DNA from: Gemmatimonadota bacterium
GTDB lineage: Bacteria; Gemmatimonadota; Gemmatimonadetes; Gemmatimonadales; GWC2-71-9
DNA length: 38,525 bases
Assembly (NCBI GenBank): GCA_003222115.1
Contig: QHUL01000067.1
Span: 1-38,525, forward strand
Direction: 5' to 3'
Position 1 is the first letter of the stretch. Each line of letters opens with the position of its first letter. This document shows positions 24,147 through 33,775 of this stretch, in pieces. The notes beneath the pieces were generated by a model, which saw only the letters and a program-made list of their open reading frames with translations, had not been told where the DNA came from and did not search any database. Both the position numbers and the translations under genes were made by a program.

Positions 24147-25180
24147 CCCACGCGCTGTCGCGCCACCGGGTGGCGCACTGGCTGTGGGAGCGTCGCGGCG
24201 CGGCTGCGCTGGCGCGCCTCGCGCTGCTGCCGCTCGCCTTGCTGTACCGTGGAGTGATGATCGCGCGCGCCGCCGCATATCGCCGTGGCTGGCTCCGCGT
24301 GCGGGCCCTGCCCGCGCCCTCCGTGGCCGTCGGCAATCTGTCGGTGGGGGGCTCGGGCAAGACGCCGCTTGCCTCCTGGATCGCGCACCATTACCGGCAG
24401 CGTGGCCGGACGCCCGCGATCCTGCTGCGCGGCTACGGCGCGGACGAGCCGCTGGTGCACCGACGCCTCGTGCCCGACGGGATCGTCGTGGCGGATCCGG
24501 ACCGGCTGGCGGGCGCCAGGCGCGCCGTGGAGCGGGGGGCCGATGTGCTGGTGCTGGACGACGCCTACCAGCTGCTCGGCGTGGCGCGCGACCTCAACAT
24601 CGTGCTCGTGAGCGCGGAGAGCGACCGGGCGTCGCGTTGGCCGCTGCCGGCGGGACCGTGGCGCGAGGGATGGGAGGCACTGGGGCGGGCCGGCTGCATC
24701 ATCGTCACGCGCAAGCGCGCGACGGCCCGCGCGGCAGCAACGCTCGCGGCCCGCCTGGCGCGCCGCCGGCCGGGCGTCCCGGTGGCGGTGGTGCAGCTCG
24801 GCCTCGACCACTTCGAGGGGCTGCGCTCCGGCGTAGGGCGCCCGCCCGCCGTCCTGGGAGAGCGGCGCGTGGTCGCGGCGGCGGGGATCGCCGATCCGCT
24901 GAGCTTTGCGGTGCAGATTCGCTCGCTCGGCGCGCAGGTGGAGCTCCTCGCCTTTCCCGATCACCATCCCTATGCGCCGCAAGACGTTGCGCGCCTCGTG
25001 CAGGCCGCCGCCGAGGCCGATTATGTTGTTATCACCGAAAAGGACGCGGTAAAGCTGCGCGAGCGGTGGCCGGCGGATGCTGCCGAGCCCCTCGTCGCGG
25101 TTCTGGCCGTCCGCTGGGAGGCGAACGGCCGTGCAGTCGAGCGCGCGCTGGACGCGGTGCTCGAGGCGGCGCGTCCCTGA
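24143..25180 (+). CDS. lpxK: Tetraacyldisaccharide 4'-kinase LpxK, divergent
   Basis: A 345-residue inner-membrane kinase that phosphorylates the lipid A disaccharide at the 4' position. An N-terminal hydrophobic segment (about 21-40) is followed by the P-loop GNLSVGGSGKT (64-74), ILLRGYG, DEP (101-103), LPAGPWRE (168-175), FPDHHPY and the ending TEKDAVK. Two things are odd. DEP follows RGYGA directly, so ~20 residues that separate them in Escherichia coli are missing; and the conserved DDGFQH is DDAYQL (139-144). The DEP acids and DHH are kept, so it is probably active. ATG 24143 overlaps the acyltransferase (ATGA). Confidence 0.93.
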   Translation: MTHALSRHRVAHWLWERRGAAALARLALLPLALLYRGVMIARAAAYRRGWLRVRALPAPSVAVGNLSVGGSGKTPLASWIAHHYRQRGRTPAILLRGYGADEPLVHRRLVPDGIVVADPDRLAGARRAVERGADVLVLDDAYQLLGVARDLNIVLVSAESDRASRWPLPAGPWREGWEALGRAGCIIVTRKRATARAAATLAARLARRRPGVPVAVVQLGLDHFEGLRSGVGRPPAVLGERRVVAAAGIADPLSFAVQIRSLGAQVELLAFPDHHPYAPQDVARLVQAAAEADYVVITEKDAVKLRERWPADAAEPLVAVLAVRWEANGRAVERALDAVLEAARP

Positions 25181-25204
25181 CACCGAACGCCCACACCGGT
25201 CCCC

Positions 25205-26514
<1,310 letters not shown>

Positions 26515-26515
<1 letters not shown>

Positions 26516-26940
26516 TGCGCTATCGCGTCGTCGCGGTGGGCCGCGTCAAGGATGCGGCGCTCCGGGCGGCTTGTGACGAGTACCTCGACCGGTTGCGGCG
26601 CTACACGAGGATCGAGGAGCGGGAGGTGAAGGACGAGGCGCGAGTCCTGGCGGCGGTGCCCGAGGGGTCGCGCCTCGTCGCGCTGTCGCGGCGCGGTGAG
26701 GAGTGGAGCTCGGCCGACCTCGCCGAGTGGACGGCGCGCTGGGAGCGAGACGGACGCGATGTGACGTTCGCCATCGGCGGAGCCGACGCCCTTCCCGAGC
26801 CCGTGCTGCGGGCGGCGGAGCAATGCTGGAGCCTGTCCCACCTCACCTTCCCGCACGAGCTGGCGCGGGTGATCCTCTTTGAGCAGCTCTACCGCGCCCA
26901 CACGATCCGCCGGGGGGAGCCCTACCATCGCGGGCGCTGA
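26515..26940 (+). CDS. rlmH: 23S rRNA (pseudouridine-1915 N3)-methyltransferase RlmH
   Basis: A 141-residue SPOUT methyltransferase that modifies pseudouridine 1915 in 23S rRNA on assembled ribosomes. FAIGGADAL (85-93) is the SAM-binding knot segment. LSHLTFPHELARVILFEQLYRA and the terminal YHR (137-139) are family hallmarks. It is slightly shorter than the 155 residues of Escherichia coli. ATG 26515 overlaps the gdhA stop. Its 3' end is overlapped by, or abuts, the AMMECR1 gene. Confidence 0.95.
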
Positions 26941-27535
26941 GCTCACGCCGGGCGACCGCAAGCGGTTGCTGCGGCTCGCCCGCGCTTCGCTGGAGGCCCA
27001 CCTGGCCGGCCGGGCGCTCCCGCCGCTGCCGGACGACGCTCTCTGCGGGCGCCTGGCCGGCGCGTTCGTGACGATCCGGGTGGCGGGCGCGCTACGCGGC
27101 TGCCTGGGGCGCCTCGCGGCCGACCGGCCGCTCGGCGCGATCGTGCGCGACATGACGGTCGCCGCGGCGCGGGACGATCCCCGCTTCGCGCCGGTCACGG
27201 CGGAGGAGCTGCCCGCGCTCACGCTCGAGATCTCGGTATTGCGCCAGCCTGCCCCCTTCGCGCCCGTCGATCCCGCCCGGCTCGTGATCGGCCGGGATGG
27301 GCTGATCGTGCGGCGCGGGCGTCGCACGGCGCTCCTGTTGCCGCAGGTGGCGGCCGAGCACGGCTGGGACGCGGAGCGCTTCCTCGAAGCCTGCTGCCGC
27401 AAGGCCGACCTCTCGTCCGACGCGTGGCGGGAACCCGGTCTCGACGTGCTCACGTTTCAGGCGGAAGTCTTCGAAGAAACCGGGGACGAGACCGGGGAAT
27501 GGGCCCGGCAAGAGGGAAGGGGGAAGGGGAGGTGA
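26879..27535 (+). CDS. AMMECR1-domain protein (AmmeMemoRadiSam protein A type)
   Basis: A protein with the AMMECR1 fold, recognised by LRGCLGRL (72-79), the start LTPGDRKRLLRLARASLEAHL and the segment RFAPVTAEELPALTLEISVL. Biochemical function is not established for the family. MEMO1 and radical-SAM partners, which often accompany it, are absent here. The start is uncertain. No ATG or GTG lies in frame before the domain; TTG 26879 gives 218 residues and overlaps rlmH by 62 nt. An ATC at 26927, 7 nt after a GGGGGGAG, would fit ribosome spacing but is a non-standard start. The last ~10 residues (QEGRGKGR) are encoded by the purine-rich ribosome site of the next gene. Confidence 0.8.
   Translation: MSSSTAPTRSAGGSPTIAGAELTPGDRKRLLRLARASLEAHLAGRALPPLPDDALCGRLAGAFVTIRVAGALRGCLGRLAADRPLGAIVRDMTVAAARDDPRFAPVTAEELPALTLEISVLRQPAPFAPVDPARLVIGRDGLIVRRGRRTALLLPQVAAEHGWDAERFLEACCRKADLSSDAWREPGLDVLTFQAEVFEETGDETGEWARQEGRGKGR
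27517..27523 (+). promoter_or_regulatory. ribosome binding site of bshC
   Basis: AAGGGGG sits 8 nt before GTG 27532, inside an all-purine run (27511-27532) that also encodes the end of the upstream protein. It supports this GTG over other in-frame starts upstream. Confidence 0.65.
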
Positions 27536-28959
27536 TCCCGCGCATCGTCAGCACGCCGATCGCGCCGCTCGTGCTGCCGCCCGGGCCGGGCAAGCCGCGC
27601 CGCGTCGAGCCGGACGTGATCGCGGCGGCGCTCCCGGGGCCGGGGCGCGACCGGCTCGCGGCAGGCGAGGTGCTGGCCGTCACCACCGGGCAGCAGCCCG
27701 GCCTATTCACCGGCCCGCTCTACACGATCTACAAGGGGCTCTCGGCCGTCGCACTGGCGCGCCGGCTGGAGCGTGACTGGAAGATCCCGATCGTACCGGT
27801 GTTCTGGGTCGCGGGGGACGACCACGACTTCGCCGAGGCCAACCACGCCTGGGTTCTCGACCGCTCGGGGGAGCCGGCGCGCATCGTGCTGCGCGAGCGC
27901 CCGCCCGACGCACCGCTGCTGCCCCTGTGGCGGGAGCGCTGCGGAGACGAGATCGCGGCGGCGCTGGCGCGCCTCGGCGCCGAGACGCCCGACAGCGAAT
28001 TCAAGGCGTGGGTGCTGGACTGGCTGGCCCCGGCCTACCGCCCCCAGACGAGCCTCGCGGACGCCTGCGCCGCGGCGCTGCACGCCCTGCTCGGCCCGCG
28101 GGGCCTGGTCGTGCTGCGGGCGCACGCGCGCGAGGCGAAGCGCGCGGCGGCGCCGTGGATCCTGAAGGGCCTCCCTGTGACGCTCCCGGACGGGCACACG
28201 CCGGTACTGGTGGAAGCATCCCAGGGGCGCGACCGGCTGCGCGCCGCGGGCGACGCGTTCGTCACGCGCCGCAGCGGCGAGCGCTTCACACGCGTCGAGC
28301 TGGAGCGCATCGCCGCACAGGAGCCGGAGCGGCTCTCCCCCAATGTGCTGCTGCGCCCGGCGGTCGAAGCGGCGCTGTTGCCCACGGTCGCCTACGCAGG
28401 CGGTCCGGCCGAGCTCGGCTACCTCCCCGACGCAGAGCCGTTGTACCGCGCCCTGAACGGCGTGGTGCGGCAGGCGGCGGTGCCGCGGTGGTCGGGGGTG
28501 CTCGTCGACGCGCGCGTGGACAAGCTGCTGGAGCGCCATCGCCTCTCGCTGGCGGACCTGAACGGCGCCCCCGGGGAGCTCGAGGCGCGGCTGGTGCGCG
28601 AGACCTTGCCGCCGGAGACGGCACGCGCGCTCGCCGAGCTGCGCGAGGCGCTGGAGCGGCACTATGGGCGGCTGGCCGGGGAGGCGACGCGGCTCGACGC
28701 CACGCTCGAGCGCACCGTCATATCCGCGCGCAACGCCGCGGTCGCCGGCGCGCAGGAGATTGAGAAGAAGCTCGTCGCGAGCTTGAAGCGCGAGCACGAG
28801 ACGTTGGTGCGCCAGGTCGCACGGGCACGCGCGGCGGTGTACCCGCGCGGCGAGCCGCAGGAGCGCATGCTCACGTCGGCATCGTTCCTCGTCCGCTACG
28901 GCCCGCGTCTCGTGGACGCTCTGGCCGAGGAGGTGGCGCGCTGGGCGGGCGCTTCGTAG
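27532..28959 (+). CDS. bshC: Bacillithiol synthase BshC (putative cysteine-adding enzyme)
   Basis: A 475-residue protein that in Bacillus completes bacillithiol by adding cysteine to GlcN-malate. VTTGQQPGLFTGPLYTIYK (50-68) and FWVAGDDHDFAEANHAW (91-107) are the strongest family signatures. A helical coiled-coil part follows (about 370-450), and the C-terminal region (ASFLVRYGPRLVDAL) fits the family. It is shorter than the ~540 residues of Bacillus BshC. bshA and bshB are not in the window. The start is GTG 27532, with four bases shared with the preceding gene. Thiol synthesis by BshC homologues is known outside Firmicutes, including FCB bacteria, so the assignment is reasonable. Confidence 0.92.
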   Translation: MIPRIVSTPIAPLVLPPGPGKPRRVEPDVIAAALPGPGRDRLAAGEVLAVTTGQQPGLFTGPLYTIYKGLSAVALARRLERDWKIPIVPVFWVAGDDHDFAEANHAWVLDRSGEPARIVLRERPPDAPLLPLWRERCGDEIAAALARLGAETPDSEFKAWVLDWLAPAYRPQTSLADACAAALHALLGPRGLVVLRAHAREAKRAAAPWILKGLPVTLPDGHTPVLVEASQGRDRLRAAGDAFVTRRSGERFTRVELERIAAQEPERLSPNVLLRPAVEAALLPTVAYAGGPAELGYLPDAEPLYRALNGVVRQAAVPRWSGVLVDARVDKLLERHRLSLADLNGAPGELEARLVRETLPPETARALAELREALERHYGRLAGEATRLDATLERTVISARNAAVAGAQEIEKKLVASLKREHETLVRQVARARAAVYPRGEPQERMLTSASFLVRYGPRLVDALAEEVARWAGAS

Positions 28960-28969
28960 AATCCCTGCC

Positions 28970-29239
28970 ATGTGGATCCTCGCGGTCATCCTCGTCGTCG
29001 CCTTGATGATTCCCGTCGCCGCGATCCTGGTGGACAGCCCGCTGGGGCGCTCGATCGCCCGTCGGCTGGAGACTCAGGGAGAGGGTGGCAGCGCGAGCCT
29101 GCGGCAGCTCGAGCGCCGCATCGAGGCGCTGGAGGGCGAGCTCGAGGACCTGAACCGCTCGCTCGCCGGGGCGCGTGAGGAGATCCAGTTCGTGCAGCAC
29201 CTGCTCGAAGACCCACGCAAGAAGAAGAAGCCCTCCTGA
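28970..29239 (+). CDS. Small single-pass membrane protein with coiled coil, unknown function
   Basis: An 89-residue protein that I do not recognise. Residues 2-22 (WILAVILVVALMIPVAAILV) are one hydrophobic membrane segment. Residues ~44-80 (LRQLERRIEALEGELEDLNR onward) show heptad Leu spacing of a coiled coil, and the end is basic (RKKKKPS). The plan resembles small envelope or division-type anchors, but there is no basis for a name. It lies 10 nt after bshC and 2 nt before murJ, which supports it being a real gene of this unit. Confidence 0.75.
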   Translation: MWILAVILVVALMIPVAAILVDSPLGRSIARRLETQGEGGSASLRQLERRIEALEGELEDLNRSLAGAREEIQFVQHLLEDPRKKKKPS

Positions 29240-29241
29240 CG

Positions 29242-30825
29242 GTGGCGGGCGCCGAGCGCGGAGGGGGTGGTCGCCAGGCGGCCCAGGTCGCCGCCGGCAT
29301 CTTGCTCACCCGCGTGCTCGGCTACGTGCGCGAGCGCGTGACTGCCTACTACCTCGGCAACGGCGCTGCGGCCGACGCGGTCCGCATCGCGTTGCGCGTC
29401 CCCAACGCCATCCGCAACCTGCTCGGAGAAGGGACGCTGTCCGCGTCCTTCATTCCGGTCTATGCCGCGCTGAACGAGCGCCCGGACAAGGCGGCGGCGC
29501 GGGCGCTGGCGGGCGCGGTCGCCGGCCTGCTGCTCGTCGCCGCTGGCGTGCTGGCTGTCCTCGGGGTCGGCTTCGCCCCCGCCCTCACGACCGCGCTCGC
29601 GCCCGGACTCGCCCCCGACACGCGCGCCCTCACCGTCGTCCTGATGCGCCTGCTGTTCCCGATGTCCGGCTTGATGGTCCTCTCGGCCTGGTGCCTCGGG
29701 GTTCTCAACACCCACCGCCGCTTCTTCCTGCCCTACGCGGCGCCGGCGCTCTGGAACGTGACCGCGATCGTGGCGCTGGCGGGGGCCGGCACCTGGCTCG
29801 TGAGCCCCGCGCTGCCCCTGGACGAGCAGCTGGGGCGCCTCGCGCTGGCCCTCGCATGGGGCACGGTGGCGGGCGGCGTCCTGCAGGTCGCAGTACAGCT
29901 CCCCGTCTGCTGGCGGCTGCTCCACGGCATCGCCTTACGGGTCAGCACGGCGCCGGCGGGCGTGCGGGACGTGCTCGTCGCCTGGGCGCCGCTCGTGCTG
30001 GGCGCCGGCGTCGCTCAGCTGTCGTCCCTCGTGGACACGTTCCTGGGCTCGCTCGCCGGGGAGGGCGGGGTGTCGAGCCTCGTGTACGCCCAGCTCATCC
30101 AGGTGCTCCCGATCAGCCTGTTCGGGACCTCGGTCGCGGCCGTCTCACTCCCGGAGCTCTCGCGCGACGCGGTCGGCTCCATGCCGAACGACCAGCTGCG
30201 GGCCCGGATCGCGCTGGGGTTCCGACGGATCGTGTTCTTCGTTCTGCCGTCGTCCTTCGCATTCGTGGCGCTGGGGCCGGTGCTGGTGGCGGCGCTGTTC
30301 CAGACGGGCCGGTTCGGACAGGGCGACACGCTCACGGTGGGCGGCGTCTTGGCCGCGTACGGGGTGGGCCTGTTGGGACAGGCAACGGTGAAGCTCTTCG
30401 CCTCCGGGTTCTACGCGCTCCGCGATACGCGGACGCCCGTGAAGATCGCGTCGTTCTCGCTGCTCTTGTCGAGCGCCCTCGGCTACCTGTTGATGCGCCG
30501 CTACGGCCCGGCGGGCATCGCGCTCGGCTCCTCGCTCGGCGCGTGGGTGAATGTGGTGCTGCACGTGCGTGACCTCAACCGTCGAGTCGGGCGAGTGCTC
30601 GCGTTCGCAGAGTGGCGGGCATTCGCCGCCGCGCTGCTCGGCAGCGCGGTCGGGGCGGGGGCCGCCGTCGGCTCGGCGAGCCTCGCCATGGCCCTCGGGC
30701 CGGTGCCGCGTGGGATTGTCGTGCTTGGTATCTTTGGGATGGTGTACGCCGCGCTCACCATCGCCCTCAAGCACCCCGACGCCGTCCGCTCATGGCAATC
30801 CCTGACCGCCTGGCGCGCCAGCTAG
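29242..30825 (+). CDS. murJ: Lipid II flippase MurJ
   Basis: A 527-residue polytopic membrane protein (about 14 hydrophobic segments) that moves lipid II across the inner membrane for peptidoglycan synthesis. The family opening is clear: GILLTRVLGYVRERVTAYYLG, then the segment RVPNAIRNLLGEGTLSASFI with the following PVYA. Later, GFYALRDTRTPVKIA is the conserved loop. GTG 29242 comes 2 nt after the preceding stop. The last 34 nt overlap uvrC, and reading on gives a basic C-terminus (SWQSLTAWRAS). Confidence 0.95.
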   Translation: MAGAERGGGGRQAAQVAAGILLTRVLGYVRERVTAYYLGNGAAADAVRIALRVPNAIRNLLGEGTLSASFIPVYAALNERPDKAAARALAGAVAGLLLVAAGVLAVLGVGFAPALTTALAPGLAPDTRALTVVLMRLLFPMSGLMVLSAWCLGVLNTHRRFFLPYAAPALWNVTAIVALAGAGTWLVSPALPLDEQLGRLALALAWGTVAGGVLQVAVQLPVCWRLLHGIALRVSTAPAGVRDVLVAWAPLVLGAGVAQLSSLVDTFLGSLAGEGGVSSLVYAQLIQVLPISLFGTSVAAVSLPELSRDAVGSMPNDQLRARIALGFRRIVFFVLPSSFAFVALGPVLVAALFQTGRFGQGDTLTVGGVLAAYGVGLLGQATVKLFASGFYALRDTRTPVKIASFSLLLSSALGYLLMRRYGPAGIALGSSLGAWVNVVLHVRDLNRRVGRVLAFAEWRAFAAALLGSAVGAGAAVGSASLAMALGPVPRGIVVLGIFGMVYAALTIALKHPDAVRSWQSLTAWRAS

Positions 30826-32600
30826 AGACCCTTCCCGACCAGGCCGGCGTCTACCTCTGGAAGAACGCCGCGGACGAAGTGCTCTACGTCGGCAAGGCCA
30901 AGAGCCTGCGCCAGCGGGTGCCCAGCTACTTCGGACCGGATTACACGGACAGCGCCTACCACGCCGCGCTGGTTCGTCAAATCACCGACCTCGAGACGAT
31001 CATCGTTCCGAACGAGGCCCAGGCGCTGCTGCTCGAGAACAACCTGATCAAGGAGCACAAGCCTCGGTTCAACGTCCGCCTCACGGACGATAAGAGCTAC
31101 CCGCACATCGCCGTGACGTTGGGCGAGCCGTTCCCGCGCGTCCTCGTAGTGCGGCGGGTGAGCATCGAGGGGGCGCGCTACTTCGGGCCCTACACCGACG
31201 TCGGCACGCTGCGCCAGACCTTGAGGATCATCCGGCGCATCTTCACCGTGCGCTCCTGTCACTGGGACCTGCCGCGCGAGGCTCCCGACCGGCCGTGCCT
31301 CGACTACCACATCGAGCGCTGCCGCGCACCGTGCGTCGGCTACCAGAGCCAGGACGACTATCGCCGTATGATCGAGGACGTGGTGCTCTTCCTCGAGGGC
31401 AAGACGCTCGACGTGCGCGCGCGGCTGCGGGAGCGCATGCTCGCGGCGAGCCGGCAGCTCGATTTCGAGCGCGCGGCGCAGCTGCGGGACGCCCTGGAGT
31501 GGCTCGACCAGCTGGAGCAGCCGCAAACGGTGGAGCTCGTGGGGGGCGGGGACGCCGATGCGATCGGGTTCGCGCGCGACGGGGACGACGCTTGCGGAGT
31601 GATCCTCCGCGTGCGCGGCGGGAGGCTCGTGGCGCGGGAGCACCGCTTCCTCGAGAACGTGGAGCACGAGACCGAGGGGTCGGTGCTCGCGGCCTTCCTC
31701 GTCCGGTTCTACCTGCCGCTCGAGCAGCGGGCCGCCCGCGTGCTCCTGCCGTTCCCGCCCGAGGATCTGGATTCCCTTCGCGAGCTCGCCCCCGACGGCG
31801 ACTGGCTCGTCCCCCAGCGCGGTACGAACGTGAAGCTCGCCGAGCTGGCCGACCAGAACGCGCGACACCTCCTCGACAGCCTGAAGATCGAGAGCTTCGA
31901 CATCGACGAGCGCGCCGCCGACCCGGTGTTCGCGCTGGGGCGCGATCTCGGCCTCGCCACCGTGCCGCGGGCGCTCGTGTGCGTGGACATCTCGACGAAT
32001 CAGGGGCGCGACACCGTGGGCTCGCTCGTGTGGTTCGAGGCGGGGCGGCCCAAGAAGGCGGAGTACCGGCGCTTCAGGATCACGGGGGCGCCGCAAGACG
32101 ACTTCGCCGCGGTGCGGGAGGTGGTCACCCGCTATCTGACGCGGCGGCGGGGCGAGGACAAAGCCCTCCCCGATCTGATCGTGATCGACGGCGGCAAGGG
32201 CCAGCTGGCCGCGGCGCTCGAGGCGGCGCGGGCGCTGGGCCTCGAGACTTTGCCCATCGTGAGCCTGGCCAAGCGGGAGGAAGAGGTGTTCCTCCCCACC
32301 CAGGCCGAGCCGCTGCGGTTGTCGCGCCGCAGCCCCTCGCTCAAGCTGCTGCAGCGGGCCCGCGACGAAGCGCACCGCTTCGCCGTGAGCTACAGCCGCA
32401 AGCGGCGCGCCCAGCGTACCATCACCTCCGAGCTGCTGGCGGTGCCCGGCATCGGCCCGGCGCGGCGCCGCGCGCTGCTCGAGCGCTTCGGCTCGCTCGC
32501 CGGCGTCAAGACCGCCACACCGGCCGAGATCGCGGCCCTGCCCGGGTTTTCCACGAGGCTCGCCGAGCGGGTCCTCGACCGCTTGAAGGCGCGGGTGTGA
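30792..32600 (+). CDS. uvrC: UvrABC excinuclease subunit C
   Basis: A 602-residue nuclease making both incisions in nucleotide excision repair. A GIY-YIG domain (GVY 19-21, YVGKAKSLRQRV 32-43), a cysteine-rich segment (CLDYHIERCRAPCVGY), and a UVR motif (ASRQLDFERAAQLRD) that binds UvrB come first. Then follows the RNase H-like 5' nuclease with VDISTNQGRDTVGS (family DISHxxG) and DLIVIDGGKGQL. Two helix-hairpin-helix motifs close the protein (VPGIGPARRRALL and LPGFSTRLAERVL). ATG 30792 lies inside murJ; the TGA overlaps the next gene (GTGA). Confidence 0.97.
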   Translation: MAIPDRLARQLETLPDQAGVYLWKNAADEVLYVGKAKSLRQRVPSYFGPDYTDSAYHAALVRQITDLETIIVPNEAQALLLENNLIKEHKPRFNVRLTDDKSYPHIAVTLGEPFPRVLVVRRVSIEGARYFGPYTDVGTLRQTLRIIRRIFTVRSCHWDLPREAPDRPCLDYHIERCRAPCVGYQSQDDYRRMIEDVVLFLEGKTLDVRARLRERMLAASRQLDFERAAQLRDALEWLDQLEQPQTVELVGGGDADAIGFARDGDDACGVILRVRGGRLVAREHRFLENVEHETEGSVLAAFLVRFYLPLEQRAARVLLPFPPEDLDSLRELAPDGDWLVPQRGTNVKLAELADQNARHLLDSLKIESFDIDERAADPVFALGRDLGLATVPRALVCVDISTNQGRDTVGSLVWFEAGRPKKAEYRRFRITGAPQDDFAAVREVVTRYLTRRRGEDKALPDLIVIDGGKGQLAAALEAARALGLETLPIVSLAKREEEVFLPTQAEPLRLSRRSPSLKLLQRARDEAHRFAVSYSRKRRAQRTITSELLAVPGIGPARRRALLERFGSLAGVKTATPAEIAALPGFSTRLAERVLDRLKARV

Positions 32601-33748
32601 CGCTTCCCTGGACCCTGCAGTGCGCGAACTGCGGCGCCACGCGCGACGCCGCCGGCCTCCCCGGCGTGTGCGAGCGCTGCGGGCAGCCATACCTCGTCCG
32701 TTACGACTCGGCGCCCGGCGCGGATGCCAAGGCCCGGCTACGCGAGCGTGGCTGGACCATGTGGCGCTATCGCGAGTGGCTGCCGCTCGCGGACGGAGAA
32801 GCGCCCGTGTCGCTGGGGGAAGGCGGCACGCCGCTCGTGGAGCTGCGGCGGCTCGGTGCGAAGTACGGTCTGCGGGAGCTCGCCCTCAAGGACGAGGGCA
32901 CCAACCCGACGGGCTCCTTCAAGGCGCGCGGTCTCTCGGCGGCGGTCACGCGCGCCGTGAGAGGCGGGGCCCAGCGCCTCGTCGTCCCGACCGCCGGCAA
33001 CGCAGGCATCGCCCTCGCAGCCTATGCGGCACGCGCGGGCGCAAGCGCGCGAGTGTACGCGCCCGAAAGCACGCCGCCGACGATTCTCGCCCAGATCCGC
33101 GCGTTCGGCGCCGAGCTGCTGCTCGTGGACGGCCACATCGGTGACTGCGGCACGCAGGCGCGCGCCTACGCGGCCGAGGTGGGCGCCGTGGACGTGTCGA
33201 CCCTGCGCGAGCCCTACCGCATCGAGGGCAAGAAGACGCTTGGCCTCGAGCTGGCGGAGCAGGGTGGCTGGACGCTGCCCGACGCGATCGTCTATCCGAC
33301 GGGCGGTGGGACGGGGCTGATCGGGATGTGGAAGGCGTTCCGCGAGCTGCAGGCGGCGGGCTGGGTACAGGGGAAGGCGCCGCGCCTGTACAGCGTGCAG
33401 TCGAGCGGCTGCGCCCCCGTGGTGCGGGCGTTCGAGTCCGGCGCGGAGCGCTGCGAGGCGTGGCCCGCCCCGCGCACCGTGGCGGCCGGTTTACGAGTTC
33501 CGGCGCCGTTCGGCGACCGGCTGATGCTTGGGGCGCTGCGCGAGAGCGGGGGCGGCGTGGCGGCTGTGAGCGAGTCCGAGCTCGTGGCCGCGGCGCGCGA
33601 GCTCCAGACCGTCGAGGGCGTGGACGCTTCGCCGGAGGGAGGCGCGTCGCTCGCGGGGGCGCTCGCCCTCAAGGCCCGGGGTGCGATCGAGCCGGGGGAG
33701 CGGGTGGTGATCTTCAGCACCGGCGCCGGGTGGCTCTATCGGGCCTAA
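32597..33748 (+). CDS. thrC: Threonine synthase-like PLP enzyme with N-terminal zinc ribbon
   Basis: A 383-residue fold-type II PLP enzyme. Cysteines C9/C12 and C25/C28 form a short zinc ribbon found at the start of many bacterial threonine synthases. The PLP lysine K109 lies in NPTGSFKARG. PTAGNAGIALAAYAARAG is the substrate/phosphate region, and YPTGGGTGLIGMWKAF is the PLP-phosphate cup. The most likely reaction is O-phosphohomoserine to threonine. Related diaminopropionate or cysteate synthases share the fold, and there is no hom or thrB neighbour, so the substrate is less sure than the family. GTG 32597 overlaps the uvrC stop. Confidence 0.88.
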   Translation: MTLPWTLQCANCGATRDAAGLPGVCERCGQPYLVRYDSAPGADAKARLRERGWTMWRYREWLPLADGEAPVSLGEGGTPLVELRRLGAKYGLRELALKDEGTNPTGSFKARGLSAAVTRAVRGGAQRLVVPTAGNAGIALAAYAARAGASARVYAPESTPPTILAQIRAFGAELLLVDGHIGDCGTQARAYAAEVGAVDVSTLREPYRIEGKKTLGLELAEQGGWTLPDAIVYPTGGGTGLIGMWKAFRELQAAGWVQGKAPRLYSVQSSGCAPVVRAFESGAERCEAWPAPRTVAAGLRVPAPFGDRLMLGALRESGGGVAAVSESELVAAARELQTVEGVDASPEGGASLAGALALKARGAIEPGERVVIFSTGAGWLYRA

Positions 33749-33754
33749 CCCGTT

Positions 33755-33762
33755 TATATTTG
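33755..33762 (+). promoter_or_regulatory. possible Bacteroidetes-type -7 element before larC
   Basis: TATATTTG fits the TAnnTTTG -7 consensus known from Bacteroidetes, and also a sigma70 -10 (TATATT). It lies in the 27-nt gap before larC, 13 nt upstream of ATG 33776. No matching -33 TTTG or -35 TTGACA was found at the right distance, so this is a weak call. Confidence 0.3.
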
Positions 33763-33775
33763 GGCACTTCGCACT

